64,000 nucleotides of DNA, taken from Afipia sp. (GTDB lineage Bacteria; Pseudomonadota; Alphaproteobacteria; Rhizobiales; Xanthobacteraceae). Where the stretch lies: the NCBI GenBank assembly GCA_024508675.1, contig JANINQ010000001.1, positions 623,162 to 687,161 on the forward strand, read 5' to 3'. This document shows, piece by piece, positions 16,624-25,534 of this stretch; positions within the stretch are counted from its first letter, which is position 1; each line of letters opens with the position of its first letter. The notes under the pieces were generated by a model, which did no database searches, was not told the DNA's origin, and saw nothing but the letters and a program-made list of their open reading frames with translations. The translations under genes and the position numbers were made by a program.

Positions 16624-17235
16624 ATGCGCCTGTTCGTCGGACTGGGAAATCCCGGCGCGAAATATCAGGGCAACCGGCACAATATCGGGTTCATGGCTGT
16701 CGACGAGATCGCACGGCGTCATGGTTTCGCACCATGGCGCCGTCGTTTTCAGGGCGAGACCTCCGAAGGCAATCTCGGCAACGGGCGCGTCATTCTGCTG
16801 AAGCCCACGACGTATATGAACGAGTCGGGCAATGCGGTCGGCGAAGCCGCCAAATTCTTCAAGATGAGCGTCGGCGACATCACGGTGTTTCACGACGAGA
16901 TCGAACTGCCGCCTGCAAAACTGCGGGTCAAGATCGGCGGCGGCATCGCGGGACATAACGGACTTCGTTCGATCTCGGCGCATGTCGGCAACGATTATCG
17001 CCGTGTCCGGCTCGGCGTCGGGCATCCGGGTGTCAAGGATCTGGTCCACGCCCATGTGCTGAACGATTTCGCCAAGAGCGAAATGCCGTGGGTCAAGGCG
17101 CTGTGCGAAGCGGTGGCCGACAACGCGGCGTTCATCGTGACCGGTCAGGACGCTTCGTTCGCGAACAAGGTGCATCTGGCGATGGATGCAAAGGGATTTG
17201 GCGGCAAGGAAGAGAACGGCAACGCCAAGCCGTAG
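16624..17235 (+). CDS. pth: Peptidyl-tRNA hydrolase
   Basis: Releases tRNA from prematurely dropped peptidyl-tRNA. The 203-residue protein shows the family landmarks in order: [23 protein letters not shown] with the catalytic His in [14 protein letters not shown], and the stretch [27 protein letters not shown]. The C-terminal tail after about residue 185 is a short charged extension. The start codon follows the end of a long hairpin element by 4 nt, so the usual ribosome-binding sequence is missing and the region before the ATG can be locked in a stem. ychF follows 123 bp downstream, beyond another palindromic repeat. Confidence 0.96.
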   Translation: MRLFVGLGNPGAKYQGNRHNIGFMAVDEIARRHGFAPWRRRFQGETSEGNLGNGRVILLKPTTYMNESGNAVGEAAKFFKMSVGDITVFHDEIELPPAKLRVKIGGGIAGHNGLRSISAHVGNDYRRVRLGVGHPGVKDLVHAHVLNDFAKSEMPWVKALCEAVADNAAFIVTGQDASFANKVHLAMDAKGFGGKEENGNAKP

Positions 17236-17244
17236 TTAAAGTTC

Positions 17245-17339
17245 ATCGTCATGCCCGGCCTTGTGCCGGGCATCCACGTCTTCCCTTTCGCGAAGGAAAC
17301 AAGGCGTGGATGGCCGGGACAAGCCCGGCCATGACGAAA
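17245..17339. repeat. Palindromic intergenic repeat between pth and ychF
   Basis: Imperfect inverted repeat of about 95 bp: the left arm contains ATGCCCGGCC...GCCGGGCATCCACG and the right arm CGTGGATGGCCGGG...CCCGGCCATGACG. It belongs to a REP-like family with a truncated relative at 27202-27234. Confidence 0.75.
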
Positions 17340-17358
17340 TTGAGGTTTTGAGGATCAC

Positions 17359-18456
17359 ATGGGTTTCAAATGCGGCATCGTCGGACTGCCCAATGTCGGC
17401 AAGTCCACTCTGTTCAATGCGCTGACGGAAACAGCGGCGGCACAGGCGGCGAACTATCCGTTCTGCACCATCGAGCCGAATGTCGGTGCGGTGGCGGTGC
17501 CCGATCCGCGGCTTGAGAAGCTTTGCGCGATCGCGAAATCGCAGACGATCGTCCCGACGCAGCTCACGTTCGTGGACATCGCAGGACTCGTGCGCGGCGC
17601 ATCGAAGGGTGAAGGCCTCGGCAACCAGTTCCTCGCCAACATCCGCGAAACCGACGCGGTGGCGCATGTCGTGCGCTGCTTCGAGGACTCCGACATTACC
17701 CATGTTGAAGGCAAGATCGCGCCGCTGGCCGACATCGAGACCATCGAGACCGAACTGATGCTGGCAGACCTCGACAGTCTCGAGAAGCGTGTCGATAACC
17801 TGAGCAAGAAAGCCAAGGGCGGTGACAAGGATTCCAAGGAGCAGCTCGATCTGGTCGAACGCGCGCTGAAGCTGCTGCGCGACGGCAAGCCGACACGCGG
17901 CATGGAGCGCAAGCCAGAAGAAGAGCGCAACTTCCGCATGCTCGGTCTTCTGACGTCCAAGCCAGTTCTGTACGTCTGCAACGTCGAGGAAGGCTCGGCC
18001 GCCACCGGCAACAGCTTCTCGCAGGCGGTGTTCGATCACGCCAAGAAGGAAGGCGCGGTCGCGGTGGTGATTTCCGCCAAGATCGAATCCGAGATCGCGA
18101 CCCTCTCACGCGAGGAGCGTGTGGACTTCCTCGAGACGCTGGGTCTGGAAGAGGCGGGCCTCGACCGCCTGATCCGCGCCGGCTACGAACTCCTGCACCT
18201 CATCACCTATTTTACAGTGGGGCCGAAGGAGGCGCGCGCCTGGACCATCACCAAGGGCACCAAGGCGCCTGCGGCGGCGGGTGTGATCCACACCGATTTC
18301 GAGAAGGGTTTCATCCGCGCTGAAACGATCGCTTATGATGATTATGTTTCGCTCGGCGGCGAAGCGGGTGCACGCGATGCGGGCAAGCTGCGGCTGGAAG
18401 GCAAGGAATATGTCGTCGCCGACGGCGACGTGATGCACTTCCGGTTCAATAACTGA
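17359..18456 (+). CDS. ychF: Redox-regulated ATPase YchF (OLA1 family)
   Basis: An Obg-related P-loop protein of 365 residues that hydrolyses ATP rather than GTP and associates with ribosomes in stress responses. The G1 loop is [14 protein letters not shown], switch II region [22 protein letters not shown], a helical insertion with the KxxKGGDKD segment follows, and the TGS domain occupies the last 85 residues ([17 protein letters not shown]...DYVSLGG). The length is typical. It follows pth and ends at a convergent hairpin before the DUF4282 gene. Confidence 0.96.
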   Translation: MGFKCGIVGLPNVGKSTLFNALTETAAAQAANYPFCTIEPNVGAVAVPDPRLEKLCAIAKSQTIVPTQLTFVDIAGLVRGASKGEGLGNQFLANIRETDAVAHVVRCFEDSDITHVEGKIAPLADIETIETELMLADLDSLEKRVDNLSKKAKGGDKDSKEQLDLVERALKLLRDGKPTRGMERKPEEERNFRMLGLLTSKPVLYVCNVEEGSAATGNSFSQAVFDHAKKEGAVAVVISAKIESEIATLSREERVDFLETLGLEEAGLDRLIRAGYELLHLITYFTVGPKEARAWTITKGTKAPAAAGVIHTDFEKGFIRAETIAYDDYVSLGGEAGARDAGKLRLEGKEYVVADGDVMHFRFNN

Positions 18457-18468
18457 TTGTCGCTCTTT

Positions 18469-18494
18469 CTTCGCCCCGTATCTGCGGGGCGAAG
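18469..18494. terminator. Hairpin between convergent ychF and DUF4282 genes
   Basis: CTTCGCCCCG and CGGGGCGAAG form a perfect 10-bp stem with a 6-nt loop, 13 bp after the ychF stop. No T-run follows in either direction, so it may act as a 3' end stabiliser or a factor-dependent site rather than a classical intrinsic terminator. Confidence 0.4.
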
Positions 18495-18507
18495 TGCATG
18501 CAGGCGC

Positions 18508-18813
18508 TCACATCCCCCGGTCGCGATCGCGGCCCTGATCGCGGATCGCACCGAGATTTTCGTTGATCCGGAACACGATCAGGATCAGTTCGGCGCTGAT
18601 GCGCGACATGATGATGCCGACCACGATTCCGGCAAGCGCCGCCAGCAGCAGGATGAAGCCGCCGAACGGGCTGATCGCCATCGTCGTCAGCGCGGAGAAG
18701 ATGCCGGAGATGCCGAACAGGATCACCAGCGCGATGGCCAGCCAGTAGAATGCCTTGATGATTGCTGGCGTGATGAATCTGTCCCACTGGAAGAGATCCT
18801 GAAACTGAAACAT
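18508..18813 (-). CDS. DUF4282 small membrane protein
   Basis: A 101-residue protein beginning MFQFQDLFQWDRFITPAIIKAFYWL, with two strongly hydrophobic segments (about 20-42 and 50-75) and a charged tail RINENLGAIRDQGRDRD, which is the DUF4282 pattern. The function is unknown. The gene is divergent from the MaoC-like pair (160 bp between starts) and convergent with ychF. Confidence 0.85.
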   Translation of the reverse strand: MFQFQDLFQWDRFITPAIIKAFYWLAIALVILFGISGIFSALTTMAISPFGGFILLLAALAGIVVGIIMSRISAELILIVFRINENLGAIRDQGRDRDRGM

Positions 18814-18973
18814 GGTTTGTCTCCAGATGAGCCGTAAGGATGGATAACGGCAGGCGAACGGACGTCTGTTGTCGCATATCGCCGAAAAGGACGGAAGGCG
18901 GCGGGCGAAACCCTCGCTTGAGGTGTTCCCAAATAACGGCCAAACTGCGCCTATCCACAACGCGATTGAAAAG

Positions 18974-19432
18974 ATGAAACTGACATTCGAAGATTTCAAA
19001 CCGGGACACTTCGGTACATTCGGCCCGCACCATGTTTCCCGCGAGGACATTATTGCGTTCGCCTCAGAGTTCGATCCGCAGCCGATGCATCTGGACGACG
19101 AAGCCGCCAGCCGCTCGCTGCTCAAGGGCCTCTCCGGCTCTGGCTGGCACATGTGCTCGCTGCTGATGCGTATCTGCTGGGATGGCTTCATCCATAACAT
19201 TGCCTCGGCGGGGGCGCCGGGCGTCGAGGAAGTCCGATGGGTTTCGCCGTTGCGGCCCGGTGACGATCTGACCGTTTCGGTCGAGGTGCTGGATACCCGT
19301 CCTTCGAAAAGCCGCTCGGATGTCGGCTTCGTGCGGATCAAGAACGACATGCGCAACGCATCGGGGCAAACCCTGCTGCTTGGGACGTTGCCGCTGATGG
19401 TGCTGCGGCGCTCCGCGGCCGGCCAGAGTTGA
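18974..19432 (+). CDS. MaoC-like hot-dog dehydratase, first of a pair
   Basis: A 152-residue hot-dog fold protein. FDPQPMHLDDEAASRSLLKGLSGSGWHM is the MaoC hydratase motif, with the Asp and His that form the catalytic pair in (R)-specific enoyl-CoA hydratases; WVSPLRPGDDLTVSVEVLD is the second conserved strand. The open frame extends 35 codons upstream but the MaoC start MKLTFEDFKPGH at 18974 is chosen. The second MaoC gene starts 9 bp after the stop, so the two likely form a heterodimer or two-domain enzyme equivalent. Substrate unknown. Confidence 0.85.
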   Translation: MKLTFEDFKPGHFGTFGPHHVSREDIIAFASEFDPQPMHLDDEAASRSLLKGLSGSGWHMCSLLMRICWDGFIHNIASAGAPGVEEVRWVSPLRPGDDLTVSVEVLDTRPSKSRSDVGFVRIKNDMRNASGQTLLLGTLPLMVLRRSAAGQS

Positions 19433-19441
19433 GGAACTCCG

Positions 19442-19918
19442 ATGCCATATTTTGAAGACATCAAGATCGGCACGCGCCGCGAACTCGGTTCGTTTACGTT
19501 CCTTGCGGACGATATCAAGAAGTTCGCCGCGAAGTTCGATCCGCAGCCGTTTCATCTTGACGAAGAGGCGGGACGCAAATCGGTGTTCGGCGGTCTTGCC
19601 GCGTCGGGCTGGCACGTCTCGGCGATTTTCATGAAGCTCACGGTCGCGAACTTCAAGCGCGAAGCCGAAGCGGCTCTGGCGCGAGGTGAAAAGCCCGTCG
19701 CTCCGGGACCGTCGCCGGGATTTGACAATCTGAAATGGATCAGGCCCGTACTCGCGGGCGATACGCTGACCTATGTGTCCGAAATATCCTCGCTGCGGGT
19801 GCTGGACTCGCGCCCGCAATGGGGGCTTGTGGGATTTCTCAACACAGCCACCAATCAGCGCGGAGAACTGGCGTTTTCTTTTGAAGGGAAGGCATTTGTG
19901 CCGAGGAAGCCGGCGTAA
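19442..19918 (+). CDS. MaoC-like hot-dog dehydratase, second of a pair
   Basis: A 158-residue paralogue of the upstream protein. It has FDPQPFHLDEEAGRKSVFGGLAASGWHVSAIFMKL, so both proteins keep the Asp/His catalytic pair, and FDNLKWIRPVLAGDTLTYVSEI further on. Separation of 9 bp and GAGG-like sequence (GAGGAACTCCG) before the ATG indicate co-translation with its neighbour. Retention of active-site residues in both argues against one being only a structural subunit. The acyl-CoA substrate cannot be inferred. Confidence 0.87.
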   Translation: MPYFEDIKIGTRRELGSFTFLADDIKKFAAKFDPQPFHLDEEAGRKSVFGGLAASGWHVSAIFMKLTVANFKREAEAALARGEKPVAPGPSPGFDNLKWIRPVLAGDTLTYVSEISSLRVLDSRPQWGLVGFLNTATNQRGELAFSFEGKAFVPRKPA

Positions 19919-20040
19919 GCGCGTCGGGCTTGCCGTGAATAAAAAGTGCCGCCCACTCGTGTCACGGAGAGGGCGGCAGCAAGTCTCAGGGAGAGCCTGC
20001 CCGCATGGTCCTGCGGGATCATGCGGACAGGAAATTACAT

Positions 20041-20454
20041 TCAGTCCTGGCGCGGTTCGGGAGCGGTACGCTTCCACTGCGCGAGGTTGTCGGCAATCAT
20101 GCGCGTCGATTTCATCGCGGTCTGGCCGAGCTGAGCGTAGCCGGCGAGTTCGCGCTGAATGCGCTGGCCTTCGTTGTGCATCAGCGTGCGCAGCCCTTCG
20201 AGCTCCGTGATCAGATTTTCGATCTCGCTCAGCGAGGCACCGGCAACGCGGTGAATCAGCGTGTTGACGCTGCTGACCGCGGCTTCGGCTGACGTATCTG
20301 TCGGTGCATCGGCGGCGGAAGCGGCAGGCGTGCGGCGCAGATACGCGACATCCTTGCGGACGAAGTCGCGAATGCCGGCTTCCACTTCGGTTACGGCGGC
20401 GAGGTTCTTGTCCTCATCGGTGATTTCGGACTTTTCGGCCTGAAGAGCGTTCAT
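20041..20454 (-). CDS. Hypothetical protein with coiled-coil
   Basis: A 137-residue acidic, helical protein without a named domain known to me. The central segment (about 58-110: VSSVNTLIHRVAGASLSEIENLITELEGLRTLMHNEGQRIQREL) reads as a long amphipathic helix, likely coiled-coil. No signal peptide or membrane segment. The gene stands alone, with 120-170 bp on either side. Codon use matches its neighbours, so it looks like a real chromosomal gene rather than a spurious frame. Confidence 0.68.
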   Translation of the reverse strand: MNALQAEKSEITDEDKNLAAVTEVEAGIRDFVRKDVAYLRRTPAASAADAPTDTSAEAAVSSVNTLIHRVAGASLSEIENLITELEGLRTLMHNEGQRIQRELAGYAQLGQTAMKSTRMIADNLAQWKRTAPEPRQD

Positions 20455-20630
20455 CGGCTGTTCCTTGTTTCGCAGGTTGAGCGAGCGCGGATGTCCCCCG
20501 CACGACGATTGACCGGTATATCAGTCCAGCCGATCGTGACCGAAACGCGGCGGCGATGCGGCGATGGCAGATTCATACGGTGGACAAAGCGGGAAAATGC
20601 GAGATGGTAGCCGGGAGGTTAAGGGGAACT

Positions 20631-21521
20631 TTACCAACGCGCCTTGAAGCCGGCACTCAAGCTGCGGTTTGCGAAGCCGCTCGGTGTTTCGCTGACAGAA
20701 CCCGTGACAAGAAGACCGCCGAAAAATTTCTGTTCGGCGGCGATGCGGCGCAGCCACTTGTCGTCCGTGGTTGAATGCGTCTGACCTGCGATGAAGCTTG
20801 TGCCTGTCTCGACGATGCCGATCTTCGCGGTCTGATCCGTTTCGTAAATCCGTTGCGATGCGCCAAGCCCGAACACCGGCACCAGCGTTTGCTGCGTGAC
20901 ATTGTATCCATGCCGCAGCGTGAGCGCGTATCGGTCGCCGCCGAACGGCACGGACTTGGTCAGTGCGGTCGCGAGCTTGCTTTGCTCCTGCGAGGGATCG
21001 GTGCGTGCCTCGACGGCGGTCTGGTCCCATACCGAGCCGACACCCGGCGCGGTGATCGCGGCCCACGCGCTGCCCGACGATTGCGTGAGACTGTCGCCGT
21101 GTTCGATTTTTTGCATCAGGAGAGCGGACGCGGTTGTCGGTGCCTGCGGTGTTACGTTGAGGTCGGCACCGACGCGGGTGTTCAGAAATGGCGTGATCGG
21201 TTGTTTGATCGTGACCGCGGACGATCCATCTGGCCGGTCGTTACGGCTCCACGACCAGGGGTCATCGATCGCGGCGCGAACCTTGCGGTCGATGGCTGCG
21301 GGCGATTCCTCATAGAGTGAGGTCGGGTCGGAATTGAGAATGCTCCAGTCGATATCGGAGTCGGCGGGCACGATGACTTCGGCCTGCGTGCTTTCGGCGG
21401 CGGCCGGTTCATCGTCTTCCGCCTGCGCCATACCGGGAGCTGCGACAGCGAATCCGCACACGAGCGCCAGCATGATCGACATCCAGCGTTGGGGCGTGGG
21501 ATGCGGCATTCGCGGCGTCAT
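20631..21521 (-). CDS. Exported protein, possible outer-membrane beta-barrel
   Basis: A 296-residue protein with a signal peptide (about 1-34, ending GMAQA before EDDE), an acidic linker, then repeated alternating segments such as DRYALTLRHGYNVTQQTLV, QTAKIGIVETGTSFIAGQ and FFGGLLVTGSVSET. It ends in FKARW; a C-terminal aromatic residue and alternating hydrophobic strands fit an outer-membrane barrel or barrel-like domain. I do not recognise a named family. A nearer ATG (MSIMLALV, residue 14) is an alternative start within the same signal peptide. Confidence 0.7.
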   Translation of the reverse strand: MTPRMPHPTPQRWMSIMLALVCGFAVAAPGMAQAEDDEPAAAESTQAEVIVPADSDIDWSILNSDPTSLYEESPAAIDRKVRAAIDDPWSWSRNDRPDGSSAVTIKQPITPFLNTRVGADLNVTPQAPTTASALLMQKIEHGDSLTQSSGSAWAAITAPGVGSVWDQTAVEARTDPSQEQSKLATALTKSVPFGGDRYALTLRHGYNVTQQTLVPVFGLGASQRIYETDQTAKIGIVETGTSFIAGQTHSTTDDKWLRRIAAEQKFFGGLLVTGSVSETPSGFANRSLSAGFKARW

Positions 21522-21685
21522 GGCATTCCAGGTTATTCAGGGCCGGTCGGAGGTCACGGACTCAGCAACGTGTCGGGCAGGGCGTAGCGGTGATGATGCG
21601 GCCTGCCGCGGTCTTGTCTCAATTCTGTTTGTCGCAATTATGACTGTTGAGGTGCAGGCCTTTGCGCGGGTTTTTACGTCACATG

Positions 21686-21713
21686 AAAAAGCCCCGCACG
21701 AGCGGGGCTTTTT
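21686..21713 (-). terminator. Intrinsic terminator after the NTF2-like gene
   Basis: AAAAAGCCCCGC and GCGGGGCTTTTT pair around a short ACGA loop and give T-runs on both strands. On the minus strand it lies 25 bp past the stop of the NTF2-like gene, its likely client; it could also work in the other direction. Confidence 0.85.
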
Positions 21714-21737
21714 CGTCACTGCAATGTCATGCTGCGA

Positions 21738-22169
21738 TCAGGCGATCTTCGGCAGATGAATCTGCCGGCCCAGCGCCTGTTCGACCAGGTCGAACGTATC
21801 GATCACCGCGCGGAGGCTGGTCAGGCGGCCGGCATTGAAGGTGGCGAAAATGGCAATCCGGACGCTGATCGGCTGGCCCGAGGCCGTCGGTGTCAGGGAA
21901 TAGCGCATCAGGGAGGCGGCCGAGTTCTCGCTCAGCATCACCGATTCCCGCTCGAAGCGGTGGAGATTGACGATGTCGGAGATTTCGCGAACGACGTCGA
22001 TGACGGCGCGCTTGCCGTGACGCGGCCCAAGGAAAGCGAACATGTCGATGGGGCCGTAGATTGCCCAGTCGATCTCGTCATCCAGAATCGATTCGAGGTG
22101 ATCGGTCTGACGCTCGTTCAAGGCGCGATGAAACGCGCGTGAAAAACGCCAGAGGCTATGCTCTGTCAT
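21738..22169 (-). CDS. NTF2-fold/SnoaL-like protein
   Basis: A 143-residue cone-shaped NTF2-like fold protein. The pattern LWRFSRAFHRALNERQTDHLESILDDEIDWAIYGPIDMF followed by GKRAVIDVVREISD and a beta-rich half ending TSLRAVIDTFDLVEQALGRQI fits SnoaL-like ketosteroid isomerase relatives, which bind small hydrophobic ligands or act as enzymes. AGGA 7 nt before ATG 22169 supports this start over a GTG seven codons upstream without such a site. Its C-terminal motif resembles that of the NTF2-like gene at 24100, suggesting paralogy. Confidence 0.78.
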   Translation of the reverse strand: MTEHSLWRFSRAFHRALNERQTDHLESILDDEIDWAIYGPIDMFAFLGPRHGKRAVIDVVREISDIVNLHRFERESVMLSENSAASLMRYSLTPTASGQPISVRIAIFATFNAGRLTSLRAVIDTFDLVEQALGRQIHLPKIA

Positions 22170-22402
22170 TCTGAGGTCCTGAAATGTCACCTAACAGCAG
22201 CAGTGCGTGGCCCACGGGGCGTCATCGATGATGCCCGGGCCAAAATGCTGAATTTTCTAATGTTGGTATTCCAAATATCAGGCTTTTGCCGGATGACAAC
22301 TCACAATATTGCAACGCACAAATGTGAGAAACGCGGGTTTGACGCCCAATCTTCAATCAGGGCGTGCGTTCGCACAAGGCTGCGGCAAACTTCAAGCTAG
22401 AG

Positions 22403-22648
22403 TCAGGCGTCGCTTTCCATGCGAAGGCGCTTTCGGGACGCCAGATAGGCGGCCCAGATCGCCCCCGTGAGTCCACCCAGAACCGCGCCGATCGGCGCGA
22501 AGGTGAAGAAGACCAGCATCGCGCTGTATCCCTCGAAATCGGTGGTCTTGAAAATGCTGGTCCAGGCGACTCCCGCCAGGATACCGAGCGCGGCTCCGAG
22601 AATGAGACCCGCAATGGTCCCCAGAGCGGCGATAATAACTGTTTTCAT
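22403..22648 (-). CDS. Small two-helix membrane protein, glycine-rich
   Basis: An 81-residue protein beginning MKTVIIAALGTIAGLILGAALGILAG. It has two hydrophobic stretches (about 4-30 and 45-68) with frequent small residues (GxxxG spacing), typical of tightly packed or oligomeric membrane helices, and a basic C-terminal tail. I do not recognise a family. It lies between two unrelated genes with more than 150 bp on each side. Confidence 0.6.
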   Translation of the reverse strand: MKTVIIAALGTIAGLILGAALGILAGVAWTSIFKTTDFEGYSAMLVFFTFAPIGAVLGGLTGAIWAAYLASRKRLRMESDA

Positions 22649-22813
22649 TATGTCCCTCGTGATCCGGGACCAGGTCCCGGGGCAAAGTTTTGTCGAGCAG
22701 GGAGGCCAACCGGTTCATTCGGGAGGCGGCTTGAACGCCGTCTTGTCTCGCGTCATCCTCGGGATGAATTGGGCTGACCTGCTGCTTTCATAAAAAATGT
22801 TTGGGAAACGCCG

Positions 22814-24103
22814 ATGACTTTTCTCTCCGCCCTGTGCCGGCTGAGCGCGGCGGTGGCGGTCTGCGGTCTGATAACCGGCTCGGGTGCCAAAGCGGAGGTA
22901 TCCGGCGCGGCTCCGGCCAAACCCTGTGAACCGTCGTTCTCGAAATCGGGGCCGGATGCGGAGGCTTATGGCGCCGGCCGCAACTATCCGCTTGGCACCA
23001 TCGCGGACCGGACCAAACAGGACTACATGGTCGCGACCTTCAGCAATTTCGACCGGCTGCTTCCGGCGCATGTGGTCACCCCGCCAGATGCGCCGTCATC
23101 ATTGGCGCGCGCGTGCGACAGCGGCGGCTGGCGCTATGATTTCGAGGGCGAACGCCGCAACATCGATCAATATCTGGCGCGGCATCCAACGACCGGCCTT
23201 CTGATCGTGCGGGACTCGACCATCCTGTTCGAGCGCTATCAGTACGGGCGGCGCGATACCGATCGCCTGCTGTCCAATTCCATGGTGAAGACCATGGTGG
23301 CGATGCTGGTCGGTATCGCCATCAAGGAAGGCAAGATCCGCTCGATCAACGATCTGGCGCAGGACTATGTGCCCGAGATGAAGGGTAGCGCCTACGGCCA
23401 GACCTCGCTGCGCGCGCTGCTGACCATGAGCGCGGGAATTGAGTTTTCCGAACGCTACGACGGCACCGACGACGCCTTTGCCTTCAGCCGCGATCTGCGC
23501 CGCTCCGATCTGCCGAACGCTGCCAATCTGCTGCGGCGTTACAGCACCCGCGCCGCGTCGCCGGAAACGAAATTCGCCTATGCCGGCTCCCAGACCGAAA
23601 CCCTCGGCCTCGTGCTGATGGCGGCCACCGGCAAGCGTCTCGCCGATTATCTTTCGGAGAAAATCTGGAAGCCGATGGGAGCGGAGGACGAAGCAAGCTG
23701 GACCGTCGATGGCCACAATCAGGAGCAGGCTTTTTGCTGCCTCGCCGCGCGGCTGCGGGATTACGCGCGCTTCGGCCTTCTGCTCGCGCGCAACGGCGGC
23801 GGCGTCATTCCGGAATCATGGGTGATCGAGGCGACCACCGCACCGGAAGGATCGTTTCGCGCGCCGCGCGTGGCGACGCCATTCTACGGTTATGGCTACC
23901 AGACCTGGATCATGCCGGCAAAACGCCGCATGTTCGCGATGCTCGGCACCAACGGTCAGGCGATCTTCGTCGATCCGGCCTCGAAGCTGGTACTGGTGCA
24001 CACTGCGGTCCGCCTCAAGCCGAGGCAGGACCCCGCGGCGCGCGAACTGACGGCGCTGTGGTTCGGCCTTGTGCGCGAACTGGGCGTTTCCGCTGCGCGC
24101 TAA
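22814..24103 (+). CDS. Secreted serine hydrolase, beta-lactamase/EstB type
   Basis: A 429-residue serine hydrolase of the class C beta-lactamase superfamily with an N-terminal signal peptide (about 1-27). The catalytic tetrad SMVK (S156, K159) is in place, and FAYAGSQTETLG fills the position of the YxN motif, with Gly-Ser instead of Asn. LGTNGQ near residue 378 corresponds to the KTG/HxG triad region. Such proteins are usually esterases, D-aminopeptidases or related; beta-lactamase activity is unlikely. The 3' end overlaps the convergent NTF2-like gene by 4 bp. Confidence 0.85.
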   Translation: MTFLSALCRLSAAVAVCGLITGSGAKAEVSGAAPAKPCEPSFSKSGPDAEAYGAGRNYPLGTIADRTKQDYMVATFSNFDRLLPAHVVTPPDAPSSLARACDSGGWRYDFEGERRNIDQYLARHPTTGLLIVRDSTILFERYQYGRRDTDRLLSNSMVKTMVAMLVGIAIKEGKIRSINDLAQDYVPEMKGSAYGQTSLRALLTMSAGIEFSERYDGTDDAFAFSRDLRRSDLPNAANLLRRYSTRAASPETKFAYAGSQTETLGLVLMAATGKRLADYLSEKIWKPMGAEDEASWTVDGHNQEQAFCCLAARLRDYARFGLLLARNGGGVIPESWVIEATTAPEGSFRAPRVATPFYGYGYQTWIMPAKRRMFAMLGTNGQAIFVDPASKLVLVHTAVRLKPRQDPAARELTALWFGLVRELGVSAAR

Positions 24104-24561
24104 CCGTTGTTGCGCATGACGTTCTTCATGCGCGTGGTGAATTCGTCGGTGAGGTCGTGCCCGAGCAGCTGCTGCACCAGATCGAACGAGTCGAACATCG
24201 AACGATGCTCCGTCACGAGGCTGTCGCGCAGCGTGAAGAATTCCCCGACGTAAAGTGTGATGACGCGCTGGTCGCTGCGCTTGATAAGCGCCGCCTGCGT
24301 CAATGTCGCCGCCTGCGTTTCGTTCGCGATGATGAATTCGAGGGTGTAACGCCGTTCGGAGTAACGCTCCTGCTGAATCCGGATCGCCTGCGCGATCCAG
24401 TCCTTGCCCTGATGGAAGCCGAGATGGGGAAAGATTTCGACCGGCGCATGCGTCAGCGACACAAAGGCGTCGGCGCAGCATGCTTCCATGCGGGCAACGT
24501 CACCGGCATAGTAGGAATCGAGAAAGGCCCGGACGCATTTTTCGGATTGTTGATTGTTCAT
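24100..24561 (-). CDS. NTF2-fold/SnoaL-like protein, second copy
   Basis: A 153-residue protein of the SnoaL-like group: AFLDSYYAGDVARMEACCADAFVSLTHAPVE, GKDWIAQAIRIQQERY, then a beta-rich half closing with SMFDSFDLVQQLLGHDLTDE. The start MNNQQSEKC at 24561 is preferred over an ATG 19 codons upstream that adds unrelated residues. It shares the closing motif (FDLVxQxLG) with the NTF2-like protein at 21738 on the other side of the serine hydrolase. It is convergent with that hydrolase and overlaps its stop codon. Confidence 0.78.
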   Translation of the reverse strand: MNNQQSEKCVRAFLDSYYAGDVARMEACCADAFVSLTHAPVEIFPHLGFHQGKDWIAQAIRIQQERYSERRYTLEFIIANETQAATLTQAALIKRSDQRVITLYVGEFFTLRDSLVTEHRSMFDSFDLVQQLLGHDLTDEFTTRMKNVMRNNG

Positions 24562-24684
24562 TGCGTCGTCGTCTCCCCAAGCTTGCGGTTCCGTAAGTGG
24601 GAACCGGATCGGGATCAAGCAGCACGCGACGGGAAGTTTAACGGAATCTCTCCAAGGTTGCGATGATTGTCTGCGCCCGATCCG

Positions 24685-25365
24685 TCAGTGGTAATGGATG
24701 CTCCATTGCTCGACCTGCGGGCGCACGCGGCGCAAAACCAGATTGGTCGAGGCGATCAGCACATCGCCGGTCACGGAGGCGAAGCGCGAGGGAAGCGGAC
24801 TGGCGATGCCCGGCGCGAAACGAATCTTCAGCGTGCAATTGCCCGGCAGGTTTACGAACGGGCCGCCGAGCTTCGATGCCTCACCGCCGCCGATCCCGCC
24901 AAAGCCGGTGACGCTGAAATTTCCTCCGTTGAGCCTCTCGAGGTCTCTCAGTGTCAGGCCGTTGCGCACACCGCCGGGGCCGGTCCAGGTCGAGGGCGCG
25001 TCGATGGTGACCGCGATCGGCCTGGTCCGCGATTTCTCGTCCTTCCAGAACACCACCAGCCGCCGGGTCGGATCGGCATCGAACAGCACGGTGGCCTTGG
25101 TCAGCACATTGCTGGTGACGTCCACATCCTTGAAGGCAACATTCTTGGCGCCGAACGTGGCGACCAGCTTGTCATGCGTCGTGTCCTTCGCGAACGGCCC
25201 CTCGCAGGCCAGCGACGGAGCTTGCGGCGCATCCTTCACATTGTTCAGCGATGTATCCTGCGCCATCGGCTCGGCCGGTTTGGCGGACTTTCTGGCAGCC
25301 TCGGCGCCGGTGATCGCGAGGCTGCAGATCAGCAGCGCGCCGGACAAGGATTGGATGCAGGTCAT
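24685..25365 (-). CDS. Exported protein of unknown function
   Basis: A 226-residue protein with a signal peptide (LSGALLICSLAITGAEA, cleavage likely after residue 23). The mature part includes ACEGPFAKDTTHDKLVATFGAKNVAFKDVD, a segment that looks like a small folded domain, then RRLVVFWKDEKSRTRPIAV and a C-terminal beta-rich part. Two Cys (in LACEGP and GNCTLK) could form a disulfide. I recognise no named family. The gene is divergent from the phosphofructokinase gene with 169 bp between starts. Confidence 0.7.
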   Translation of the reverse strand: MTCIQSLSGALLICSLAITGAEAARKSAKPAEPMAQDTSLNNVKDAPQAPSLACEGPFAKDTTHDKLVATFGAKNVAFKDVDVTSNVLTKATVLFDADPTRRLVVFWKDEKSRTRPIAVTIDAPSTWTGPGGVRNGLTLRDLERLNGGNFSVTGFGGIGGGEASKLGGPFVNLPGNCTLKIRFAPGIASPLPSRFASVTGDVLIASTNLVLRRVRPQVEQWSIHYH

Positions 25366-25534
25366 TCGGTGGTCCTGTCATAAACCTGTGCAGGTATGCG
25401 CGGCGACTATACCGCAGGATTGTGAGGAACGGTTTCCGCCGGAGCGCATTATCCACCTCCGATCTGGCTTGGGGCTGTGCACGTCCACCCGGGCGCGCAT
25501 GGACGGCAGGCAAATCACACCCTAAAGTTCTTCA

